Assembly: GCA_030667035.1 (NCBI GenBank)
Contig: DAOUWQ010000085.1
Coordinates: 1-6,626, forward strand
Reading direction: 5' to 3'
Length of the DNA: 6,626 nucleotides
DNA from: Candidatus Heimdallarchaeota archaeon
Lineage (GTDB): Archaea; Asgardarchaeota; Heimdallarchaeia; JABLTI01
In this document: positions 1-6,111 of the stretch, one piece after another
Position numbering within the stretch: position 1 is the stretch's first letter
Layout of the letters: each line of letters starts with the position of its first letter
Made by a program: the position numbers and the translations under genes
Notes under the pieces: model-generated
The model's database searches: none
Seen by the model: the letters and a program-made list of their open reading frames with translations, nothing else
Told to the model about the DNA's origin: nothing

Positions 1-2230
1 TATCAAGTTCCTCAACGAGTAGATATACCATTCGATCACCATCAGCTTCGGGCAATGACTGCTGTGGTATGTCATCCAAGAAATCAAGTTCTCCATTAAT
101 TAAGAAATGATTTTCATCTCTTATGGTGGCATCAATGTTCAAACTGCTTCGATACATAATGGTTGCAGAAAATGATACCCCTCCAAATGGTGTGAGATGC
201 ATATCTCCATCGAAAGTACCATTCTCATTTTCGTACATAACATTTGTTGATGCAACGAGATCAGCTTGCACCGATTCAGTTACACGAGCATCTGGACCAG
301 GAGTTATTTGAATATTGAAAACTTTAGCTTCATTAGATGCAAAAGTGTGGAACTCACCTATTCCATTTCCTGTTACTGTCCAGTCACCGGTTACACCTAA
401 GACATTGATATGGATTTCTTTTGTTTCTTTCCAAGGATTAACAATGGTGAAATCTTTACTAACGGTTCCATATGTTGCTTCAGCATACATCTTACCAGGC
501 ATTGGAGAACCAGGTGCTACTTCAAAGAAGTCAATATTTTCTTGTGCATCATTATTTCCCGAAGTATCTTCTAAGGGATGAGTATCGATAACAACTTTAA
601 CACATGAGTGCATGTCTAATACTCCAGTGTCTGTTGGAGAAACAGCATACGTTGGAGTCCAAGGAACGAAAACATCTTGAGTGGTACCCTTAACAACGTA
701 AAGTCCTGTTAAGGTATCAATTAGATTCCATGTACCACTTGCACCAGCTCCTATAGGAGTATTCTCATAGAATTTAACAGCAACAGAGCTGGCATCGGTA
801 TCACCAATGTTATGGATTTTTGCATGCAATCTATTCTCATGATTTAGAAGTGGATCATCACCATTTCCTACGGGATTGTGACCATTACCATCATTGTATC
901 TAAACCAACCCCAACCATTCACAGGGTTGTCGACGTAGATATCTATTGATTCCCAGGGACCTGGAGAACCAGGAGGATCACCCCATTCATTGATCATTAA
1001 ATCAATACTTCCACCTGCATCATTAGTGACTGATATGTCATAGCCATCAAAGGAAAATTGATCTATTGATATTGTTATATCGTTAGTTGCATCTGTGAAT
1101 GTTTGGCCTACATCATATAAGCAATCAAGTAAATCTATAACTGCATTAGGATCGGAACCTGGAGTGCTATCCTCATCAGTACATTGATCATTAGTGGGAT
1201 CACCTTCATCAACCAGGTAAATAAGTACACCTTCATCAGGCAGCCAAGCATCCTCTGATTTTTGCTCGATAACTTCGACACGGTAATATTTCGTGGCGGA
1301 AAAAGGAACTTTCAAAGCTTGAACATCTAAAGTAGTGTCCAAATGTCGTGGTCTAACGTGAAACATTAATGATTGACCAGCAGCGATTACTTCTTGATTC
1401 GTTGGAGCATCAAACCAACCTGCATAATCATCAATGAGCTGAGTATAAACATTACAGGCAGATGGATAAGCTCGAGCCATTAAGCTATAATAACTAGCAT
1501 AATTCTTAACTGCACTATTACCATGAGTATGTTGTAAGAGAAAACAATGACCCATTTCGTGAGCTACTCGACCCCAAACTGCTTGTTCGGTATCACCATC
1601 TCTTTCCGAAACAAGTGTAGCTTCCCGATTGAAGTTACCATCCGCAGTATTTATTGCAACCTTTGTTCCGAGTGTGCTTACGCCACGCCACCAAACATTA
1701 CTTAACATGATAATAATATTATCATAAGCAGCAAAGTCAACATCGCCATCAGCCAAAGCTACAGCTTCTGTTGCGATGGTATGCCAATTGACATCTAGAT
1801 CTAAAGCACCTGCATCTAGATGTGCATAGTGTGCCAGATTATTTCCTAAATCATACCATCCTTCAACAGCCCAATCAATAGACATTAAACCATTGGAAGC
1901 ATTAACCCAATAATCATCAATTGTCTGCATAATGTCCTCATGCTCTGCTTGAGACCATCGAGGAGTCACATAATCAGAAAAATGAACAAGAAGAACAACG
2001 AAACTTTGGGCACCCGTTCTTGCTGCTTGAGGTTCAAAATTCGGTTCGTATGGGGTAGTCTTGAAATCTGATATAAGTAAGTCATTATCGATTATTTCAT
2101 TAGAACTTCTAAAACTGATTTCTTGAGTATAGTCATTATTAGAAGTACTATTATTCACAGTATTAAACATCAATAAACTGCTAAAAACTAGTGTTAAAAC
2201 CATTATAATTTTCGGCAAAGATTTTACCAT
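1..2230 (-). CDS. Secreted M6-like zinc metalloprotease with C-terminal beta-sandwich modules (partial, C-terminus beyond window)
   Basis: I translated this frame codon by codon from the ATG at 2230 to the window edge: 743 residues with no stop. Residues 1 to about 25 form a Sec-type signal peptide (K4, K7, then a hydrophobic run), so the protein is exported. The catalytic domain begins near residue 71 with the beta strand SFVVLLVHFSD. The zinc site is HEMGHCFLLQH: H224, catalytic E225, H228, H234. A Met-turn-like SLMARAY (M251) and a PSxxNxY...AGWFD stretch (256-274) follow, as in M6/immune-inhibitor-A-like peptidases. Residues 275-400 include a VGQTF...GYDISVT segment usual after the M6 catalytic core. 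Residues about 424-569 look like a CARDB/APHP-type domain (LHAKIHNIG, C543, NNDAQEN). A second sandwich spans about 570-690, and another begins near 694. The likely role is extracellular or surface protein degradation; the substrate is unknown. A Shine-Dalgarno sequence supports the start. Oddity: the Gly normal in HExxHxxGxxH is L231. Confidence 0.9.
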   Translation of the reverse strand, partial: MVKSLPKIIMVLTLVFSSLLMFNTVNNSTSNNDYTQEISFRSSNEIIDNDLLISDFKTTPYEPNFEPQAARTGAQSFVVLLVHFSDYVTPRWSQAEHEDIMQTIDDYWVNASNGLMSIDWAVEGWYDLGNNLAHYAHLDAGALDLDVNWHTIATEAVALADGDVDFAAYDNIIIMLSNVWWRGVSTLGTKVAINTADGNFNREATLVSERDGDTEQAVWGRVAHEMGHCFLLQHTHGNSAVKNYASYYSLMARAYPSACNVYTQLIDDYAGWFDAPTNQEVIAAGQSLMFHVRPRHLDTTLDVQALKVPFSATKYYRVEVIEQKSEDAWLPDEGVLIYLVDEGDPTNDQCTDEDSTPGSDPNAVIDLLDCLYDVGQTFTDATNDITISIDQFSFDGYDISVTNDAGGSIDLMINEWGDPPGSPGPWESIDIYVDNPVNGWGWFRYNDGNGHNPVGNGDDPLLNHENRLHAKIHNIGDTDASSVAVKFYENTPIGAGASGTWNLIDTLTGLYVVKGTTQDVFVPWTPTYAVSPTDTGVLDMHSCVKVVIDTHPLEDTSGNNDAQENIDFFEVAPGSPMPGKMYAEATYGTVSKDFTIVNPWKETKEIHINVLGVTGDWTVTGNGIGEFHTFASNEAKVFNIQITPGPDARVTESVQADLVASTNVMYENENGTFDGDMHLTPFGGVSFSATIMYRSSLNIDATIRDENHFLINGELDFLDDIPQQSLPEADGDRMVYLLVEELD

Positions 2231-2237
2231 CTTATAC

Positions 2238-2242
2238 CCTCC
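2238..2242 (-). promoter_or_regulatory. Shine-Dalgarno sequence of the metalloprotease
   Basis: On the minus strand GGAGG lies 7 nt before the ATG at 2230, within TGGAGGGTATAAGATG. It is the only strong ribosome binding site in the window and fixes the start of the secreted protease. The other genes with visible starts have none or only a weak one. Confidence 0.85.
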
Positions 2243-2260
2243 AGTTTAATAATATAGTTT

Positions 2261-2275
2261 AGTCTTCTGAGTCTT
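2261..2275. repeat. Short direct repeat in protease leader
   Basis: AGTCTT occurs twice, separated by CTG (9-nt period). It lies between the candidate TATA box and the ribosome binding site, roughly where transcription would start. Tandem half-sites there could bind a regulator, but six-base repeats in AT-rich DNA also arise by chance. Confidence 0.25.
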
Positions 2276-2282
2276 AATAAAG
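2275..2282 (-). promoter_or_regulatory. Candidate TATA box of the metalloprotease
   Basis: The minus strand reads CTTTATTA. If this is an archaeal TATA box, transcription would start about 25 nt downstream, near 2252, giving a leader of roughly 20 nt that holds the GGAGG site. The assignment rests on composition and spacing only. Confidence 0.4.
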
Positions 2283-2294
2283 ATTCTTAACTTC

Positions 2295-2310
2295 AAAAAT
2301 GAGAGAAAAA
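2295..2310 (-). terminator. T-tract terminator after the acetyltransferase
   Basis: Reading along the minus strand, two T5 runs (2310-2306 and 2299-2295) lie 25-40 nt past the acetyltransferase stop. A weak GCC...GGC hairpin precedes them. T-rich tracts of this kind are the usual archaeal termination signal. The protease promoter follows directly, so the two genes look like separate transcription units. Confidence 0.5.
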
Positions 2311-2334
2311 TGATGCCAAACAAAAGGCTTCTTC

Positions 2335-3192
2335 TTATGCTAATTTCATCTTCCATAGAAGAGTTTTAACTGGTGACCCATCAGCATTGAAATGATTTGT
2401 GAAACCTATTTCTTTTGGTATATGTTCTAGTTCATCGCTTATAACACAATTAAGAAATTCACAGGAACTGTTTCTTCTGATAAAATCCTCTAGCAATTCT
2501 TTAACATGTTTTTCAGCACCATAAATTATTGATTTCGCAAAACTTCCCTCTTTAGATTCTCTATTATCTACTTTGGGCTCCAAAAGCAATGTTTTCTCAA
2601 CTGCAAAGAATTTCAACTCTTTTTTATCGTCAAATATTGATTTATCTTTTGGTACAAACTCCCATCCAAGACATACTTCTTCATCTGGTCCATTTGGTAT
2701 GCTATTCATAAGATCAAATACTTCATCAACAGAGATTGGTTGATGTTTTAACTCCATATCAGCAGCTAAAACAATATCATCCAATATTAACCATAAGGGG
2801 ATCATCGATGTTACTAATTGAAATCCTAATTCCTCACCAATTTTACACGAACCATAATTGCTTCCTTCTGTAGCATATGCAACTACAGAACATTTCCTCT
2901 CCTTCGCTTTCTCTACTCCATGTTGGAAAAGAGCAGTACCTATCCCTTTCTTTTGATTATTAGGTGCTACACGTATGGATTCAATCCATGCAAATTTCTG
3001 TGTTATGTATCGCAAATTCCCTACTCCCAGTAATGTACTCTTGTCGAATAATCCAAAATAATAACCAATAGGATTGTTCATTAGATTATCTGCATTAGTA
3101 AGGATATTTTGAAAATATGAAGGCATATGACTAGAAATTTCTGTTATTGCAGGAATATTCTCTTTTGTTAATTTGCGAAATTCAAAGTTCAT
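2335..3192 (-). CDS. GNAT-family N-acetyltransferase with C-terminal extension
   Basis: This 285-residue soluble protein has an N-terminal GNAT fold (about residues 1-140), which transfers the acetyl group of acetyl-CoA to an amine. The acetyl-CoA pyrophosphate loop is visible as RVAPNNQKKGIGTALF (74-89), matching the family signature Q/R-x-x-G-x-G/A at Q80, G83 and G85. The later SNYGSCKIGEELGF (111-124) matches motif B, with the GF that usually closes the domain. Residues about 141-285 have no motif I can name. They end in a helix (about 226-240), a strand with two cysteines (SCEFLNCVI) and another GF, which could be a degenerate second GNAT half. The substrate is unknown: small molecule, antibiotic or protein N-terminus are all possible. 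The ATG at 3192 has no Shine-Dalgarno sequence but sits 26 nt from a TATA-like box, suggesting a leaderless mRNA. Confidence 0.9.
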   Translation of the reverse strand: MNFEFRKLTKENIPAITEISSHMPSYFQNILTNADNLMNNPIGYYFGLFDKSTLLGVGNLRYITQKFAWIESIRVAPNNQKKGIGTALFQHGVEKAKERKCSVVAYATEGSNYGSCKIGEELGFQLVTSMIPLWLILDDIVLAADMELKHQPISVDEVFDLMNSIPNGPDEEVCLGWEFVPKDKSIFDDKKELKFFAVEKTLLLEPKVDNRESKEGSFAKSIIYGAEKHVKELLEDFIRRNSSCEFLNCVISDELEHIPKEIGFTNHFNADGSPVKTLLWKMKLA

Positions 3193-3213
3193 ATCAGTAT
3201 CATAAATTTACCA

Positions 3214-3222
3214 TTATTTAAT
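3214..3222 (-). promoter_or_regulatory. TATA-like box for leaderless acetyltransferase transcript
   Basis: The minus strand reads ATTAAATAA, centred 26 nt upstream of the A of the ATG at 3192. That distance places transcription start at or next to the start codon, matching the missing ribosome binding site. It also suggests that the acetyltransferase is transcribed separately from the membrane-protein gene upstream. Confidence 0.5.
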
Positions 3223-3261
3223 TCTGTTTATTTTTACTAACATTTCATTTCAGTAAGTAGA

Positions 3262-3741
3262 TTAGTTAGTCGATTCTTTACTTATATTTACTAGGTACAC
3301 CACATAGAATATGCCTATAATAATAGACCCAATTAATGAAGAATAGAAGGTTGTATCAACACCCCAATAATATTCACTTGAAGCAATTGCCCACATTCCT
3401 AGAGTAAATAGAGTAGTTATGAACGCAACAAATGCCAAAACTAATCCGATTATTGCTTGCAATTTAGTTGGGATATTCAAGGAAATTTTTCCAAGATTAA
3501 TTAAGAGTAATAATATCGAATAACCTAATGAAATAAGAAATACTAGTGCAATCACTACCAGAAAAATCTGAGGCCAAGCAGCAACATTTGAGTTTCCGAG
3601 CCAAAAATAGTAGGTAGAATTACCAGTGCCATACCATTGCCAACCAAAATCAGTAACAAGTACTAATATCATTGCTACTAAACTAAATATCGCAACAGTA
3701 ATAAGAGATACATAATTTACCATTTTGTTTTGAGTTTCCAT
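3262..3741 (-). CDS. Four-helix integral membrane protein of unknown function
   Basis: This 159-residue protein starts at the ATG at 3741. The frame is open to a TTG at 3756, five codons earlier. I prefer the ATG because a TATA-like box is centred 26 nt upstream of it, and the TTG would lie inside the palindrome covering the promoter. Four hydrophobic segments are visible at about 9-31, 56-82, 95-121 and 131-152. The segment between helices 1 and 2 is rich in aromatics (DFGWQWYGTGNSTYYFW, with W34, W36, Y37 and W47), and so is the short one between helices 3 and 4 (EYYWG). The linker between helices 2 and 3 has K85 and K93, and the tail is short and polar with one lysine (K155). By the positive-inside rule both ends face the cytoplasm and the aromatic loops face outward. 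I recognise no family or catalytic motif. It is divergent from the ZIP-like transporter, so a link to it is possible but unproven. Confidence 0.75.
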   Translation of the reverse strand: METQNKMVNYVSLITVAIFSLVAMILVLVTDFGWQWYGTGNSTYYFWLGNSNVAAWPQIFLVVIALVFLISLGYSILLLLINLGKISLNIPTKLQAIIGLVLAFVAFITTLFTLGMWAIASSEYYWGVDTTFYSSLIGSIIIGIFYVVYLVNISKESTN

Positions 3742-3744
3742 AAT

Positions 3745-3763
3745 ATTACTATTCAATAGTAAT
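3745..3763. promoter_or_regulatory. Perfect 19-bp palindrome over the membrane-protein start: candidate operator
   Basis: ATTACTATTCAATAGTAAT is a perfect inverted repeat: two 9-bp arms around a central C. It fills the space between the TATA-like box and the ATG at 3741. A bound dimeric repressor would block the transcription start. Length and position both suit a winged-helix or ribbon-helix-helix regulator. No regulator gene is in the window. Confidence 0.55.
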
Positions 3764-3771
3764 TTAAAAAA
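3763..3771 (-). promoter_or_regulatory. TATA-like box of the four-helix membrane protein
   Basis: The minus strand reads TTTTTTAAA, centred about 26 nt before the ATG at 3741, as in a leaderless archaeal promoter. It abuts the 19-bp palindrome and shares one base with it. Confidence 0.5.
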
Positions 3772-3793
3772 GATGTTCCTTTATATGATAAAC

Positions 3794-3832
3794 AGTGATC
3801 TTTTCAGCAAATATCCAATTGTGATATTCACT
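3794..3832. repeat. Nested inverted repeat in the divergent intergenic region
   Basis: Inner arms AATATC (3810-3815) and GATATT (3823-3828) flank a 7-nt spacer. Outer arms AGTGA (3794-3798) and TCACT (3828-3832) lie around them and share the T at 3828. It sits directly upstream of the TATA-like sequence that may serve the metal transporter, so it could be a metal-responsive operator. The arms are short and could be chance. Confidence 0.35.
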
Positions 3833-3834
3833 AA

Positions 3835-3848
3835 TCTATATTTATTAA
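3835..3848 (+). promoter_or_regulatory. Candidate promoter of the ZIP-like transporter
   Basis: TCTATATTTATTAA is the most TATA-like stretch upstream of the transporter on the plus strand. Start of transcription would be near 3868, leaving a leader of about 50 nt. A second possibility is ATTATAAACAAT at about 3859-3870. A weak purine-rich GGATGG (3906-3911) lies 7 nt before the TTG start and may act as the ribosome binding site. Confidence 0.35.
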
Positions 3849-3918
3849 AAAAATAAGATTATAAACAATAAAGAAGTACTAATAATACATTTACTCTGAA
3901 TTATCGGATGGAATAGCA

Positions 3919-4707
3919 TTGGATCCAATATTAACCGCATTTTTGTTAACAGCAGGAGCAGGATTAGCTACAGGTATTGGTAGCGCTATCCCCTTTTTCT
4001 TCAAGGATTTTAAAAAGAAATATTTAGCGTTCTTTCTTGGACTTTCGGCTGGAGTAATGATCATTGTTTCTTTTATGGAGCTTATGGTAAAAGCTCTACA
4101 GGCTCTTGAAAGCTACTGGGTCTATCTTGCTTTTTTTGTCGGAATGGGTGTTGTCGCTCTCATAGACTTTCTTATTCCCCATGAAAAGAATCTTCATCAT
4201 ATGCCTAAAGATTGTAATTCAATAAGTAAAATTCAAGAGGAGTGTCATGATTGCGAAGAAGAAGAGAAACCTGATGAAGAAAAAATAGCTGATCTAAGAG
4301 TTACCGATGAAGAAACAGGTGAAGAAGCAAAGACAAAATCATTAACTAGAACAGGTGTTTTAACAGCATTAGCAATAGCTATTCATAATTTTCCAGAAGG
4401 AATTAGCGTTTCTATCCCCATTTATTTTGCTACTAAAAGTAAATGGAAAAGTTTCGGTTTATCCCTTGCCTCTGGAATGGCTGAACCCATTGGTGCAGCA
4501 ATTGCTTACTTAATTCTTCGACCATTTCTAAATCCGGCTGTTATAGCGATTAGCTTGGCATCAGTAGCAGGAATAATGGTTTACATCTCAATTGACGAAT
4601 TAATTCCTGTTGCTCATGAATATGGTAGCGGACATTTGGTAATGGGTGGAGTAGTACTTGGCATGTTAATTATGGCAGGTAGTTTAGTGCTCTTCGAATT
4701 TTTATAA
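3919..4707 (+). CDS. ZIP/ZupT-like divalent metal transporter, apparently lacking one transmembrane helix
   Basis: This 262-residue membrane protein of the ZIP family carries divalent cations (Zn, Fe, Mn) across the cytoplasmic membrane in characterised relatives. The TTG at 3919 is the only usable start: an in-frame stop lies at 3883-3885, and the next ATG would remove the first helix and part of the second. Hydrophobic segments lie at about 4-28, 34-57, 67-87, 144-170, 178-200, 206-232 and 239-262. Family motifs are HNFPEG (156-161), SGMAEP (185-190), and SIDELIPVAHE (224-234), matching ZupT helix 7. ZupT and GufA proteins have two HNxPEG-type motifs, on helices 4 and 5. Here there is one, followed at once by the SIPIYFAT sequence usual after the second. 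About 29 residues and one helix seem to be missing. The loop at 88-143 is long and rich in acidic residues, His and Cys (H88, H93, H94, C99, C109-H110-D111-C112). Transport may be altered or lost. Confidence 0.88.
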   Translation: MDPILTAFLLTAGAGLATGIGSAIPFFFKDFKKKYLAFFLGLSAGVMIIVSFMELMVKALQALESYWVYLAFFVGMGVVALIDFLIPHEKNLHHMPKDCNSISKIQEECHDCEEEEKPDEEKIADLRVTDEETGEEAKTKSLTRTGVLTALAIAIHNFPEGISVSIPIYFATKSKWKSFGLSLASGMAEPIGAAIAYLILRPFLNPAVIAISLASVAGIMVYISIDELIPVAHEYGSGHLVMGGVVLGMLIMAGSLVLFEFL

Positions 4708-4714
4708 AAAAATT
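4698..4714. terminator. Shared bidirectional T-tract between convergent genes
   Basis: The transporter stop (4705-4707) and the MFS stop (4715-4717, minus) are 7 bp apart. The minus strand has a T7 run (4712-4706) right after the MFS stop. The plus strand has a T-tract (4699-4703) just before the transporter stop and TTTT at 4713-4716. Both transcripts can therefore end on U-rich sequence here, and each may run briefly into the end of the other gene. Confidence 0.5.
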
Positions 4715-6034
4715 TTAATGGAAGTGCACACCTCTCTTTCGTGCTTCTTCCACTTCTTCAGGTGTTTTGAATCCGATTTTCGTTTTAATATAAATTAGTA
4801 ATCCCAGGGGAATGATCGAGAAGAGAAAGAGTAAGAAAAACTCGTAAGGAAAGATATAGTTCTTGTCAACTATTGCGCCAAAAATTAGTGGTGTTATTGC
4901 GGAGAATCCAGTCATTAAAGCGCTCACTACACCAAAAGTCGAACCTAAAACTCTCTGTGGAACCATTTCTGCAAAGAGTGCATTTGATGATGGACTTCCA
5001 AAATAGAACGACATAACTAAAAATATGAAGAGAAATATTGCTATGATGAGGGCTGTGACTCCTAAGACTAGATTATTAATTGCTATATAAACAACAAATA
5101 CAATTACAAATAGAGATGCAATTACGGTTGTTGATTTAGCAAAAAGAAATACTCGCAAACTACCTTTTCTAATTGACACGAAACCGCTAATTAGAGCTGC
5201 AATGCCCCCGCATCCAAGAATGATAGACATAATTAGAGCACTCGTTAATTTTGTAGCACCAAAACGATCTTCAAAGATAAATGCTGTGAAAGTATTCAAA
5301 ATTCTAAATGTACCAGCTCGAAATATTTGAGCTAATACCAGAGCTATAAATGGTCCGGTAATAAAGGCGAGTTTCTTAATACTTCGCGAATGTTTATTAT
5401 TGGATGGAGTTGTTTCAACTACTACTTCATTTTTCACTGATGCTTCTTCAGGATCATATTCTATGTATTTCTTTCCTAATAGAATAGGAACTGATAAAAT
5501 TGGCAGGAGTATTAATAAAGCAATCCCAAAGATAAGTGCGGTAGTTTTCCACCCCAACCAACTACTAAGAGAGATTGATACTATTGGAGTAATAATTGAA
5601 CCAAAGGTTCCAAAGATTAGATTGATACTTAAAGCTAAATTACGTTCAGCACCAAATTCTTGCGAAAGCATTGGCAAAACTATCGGATGAAATACCGAAG
5701 CACCGATACCAGCCATTACTGCAGCAACTATTAAAACAGCATATGTTTGAGCAGCATAAATTATGAATGAATGTGAAAAAATCAACAGAAAACCTGCAAT
5801 GACTAATTCCAATCGCCATTTGCTAATTCGATCCCCAATGAAACCAAAAACTATAGTTAAAGGAATTGTAACCAACATTCCCGTCATTGATAGAAGTGCA
5901 ACTTGAGTGTAATCCATTACAATATCTTCACGAATAACTAAACAAAGAACGGGTAACAAATAAGGATAAATGTGCGCCATTGTATGGAAAAGGCTAACAG
6001 GAATAAGTAATCTAAAGCGATCTTTGCGTATCAT
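4715..6034 (-). CDS. Major facilitator superfamily transporter, Fsr-like
   Basis: This 439-residue protein has about 12 hydrophobic helices in two halves, separated by a charged cytoplasmic linker at about 187-222. MFS proteins move small solutes, often as proton-coupled exporters. The loop between helices 2 and 3 carries motif A as GFIGDRISKWR (64-74), with G64, D68 and R69 conserved. GASVFHP (111-117) and the following INLIFGTFGSIITP (137-150) closely resemble the same region of the fosmidomycin-resistance protein Fsr and its relatives. Helix 1 has FHTMAHIYPYLLP (16-28), with two His. The FGSPSSNALFAEMVP stretch (345-359) and the R361/G364 loop lie before the last helices. The substrate cannot be read from sequence; drug efflux is only an inference. 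No Shine-Dalgarno sequence precedes the ATG. The gene is convergent with the ZIP-like transporter and about 105 bp downstream of the LURP-one gene on the same strand. Confidence 0.9.
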   Translation of the reverse strand: MIRKDRFRLLIPVSLFHTMAHIYPYLLPVLCLVIREDIVMDYTQVALLSMTGMLVTIPLTIVFGFIGDRISKWRLELVIAGFLLIFSHSFIIYAAQTYAVLIVAAVMAGIGASVFHPIVLPMLSQEFGAERNLALSINLIFGTFGSIITPIVSISLSSWLGWKTTALIFGIALLILLPILSVPILLGKKYIEYDPEEASVKNEVVVETTPSNNKHSRSIKKLAFITGPFIALVLAQIFRAGTFRILNTFTAFIFEDRFGATKLTSALIMSIILGCGGIAALISGFVSIRKGSLRVFLFAKSTTVIASLFVIVFVVYIAINNLVLGVTALIIAIFLFIFLVMSFYFGSPSSNALFAEMVPQRVLGSTFGVVSALMTGFSAITPLIFGAIVDKNYIFPYEFFLLFLFSIIPLGLLIYIKTKIGFKTPEEVEEARKRGVHFH

Positions 6035-6050
6035 TAGGATTCAGCATAAG

Positions 6051-6067
6051 AACAAAAATTCTTTGTT
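6051..6067. repeat. Inverted repeat upstream of the MFS gene
   Basis: AACAAA (6051-6056) and TTTGTT (6062-6067) are perfect 6-bp arms around AATTC. The centre is 25 nt before the MFS ATG, where a leaderless promoter would place its TATA box. It may be an operator for a local repressor, as is common for efflux pumps. AT-rich composition makes chance plausible. Confidence 0.35.
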
Positions 6068-6110
6068 AAAAAACTATTGATTGATTAAAAATTATTGAAT
6101 ATTTAATTAA
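6066..6110 (-). promoter_or_regulatory. AT-rich promoter region of the MFS gene
   Basis: Two TATA-like stretches are present on the minus strand: TTTTTTAAC (6074-6066), giving a leader of about 10 nt, and TTAATTAAAT (6110-6101), giving a leader of about 45 nt. I cannot choose between them from sequence alone. Confidence 0.3.
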
Positions 6111-6111
6111 A

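Noticed and set aside
123..581. Two plus-strand open frames of 62 and 88 codons
   Set aside because: They lie wholly opposite the long metalloprotease frame, which has a signal peptide, catalytic motif and domain structure; the plus-strand products look like no known protein.
2312..2330. GCC...GGC hairpin as a rho-independent terminator
   Set aside because: The stem is only 3 bp; the T-tracts after it are better support for termination.
3231..3257. TTACT...AGTAA inverted repeat after the four-helix gene
   Set aside because: Five-base arms with a 13-nt loop in AT-rich DNA are within chance and lack a following T-run in the right place.
3742..3756. TTG start for the four-helix protein, five codons before the ATG
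   Set aside because: It lies inside the perfect palindrome and only about 11 nt from the TATA-like box, too near for a start codon on that transcript.
3908..3916. ATG just upstream of the ZIP-like gene
   Set aside because: It is out of frame and followed after one codon by a stop (ATG GAA TAG).
5400..5690. Plus-strand open frame of 96 codons
   Set aside because: It is antisense to the MFS gene over its linker and helices, with no ribosome binding site and no recognisable protein features.
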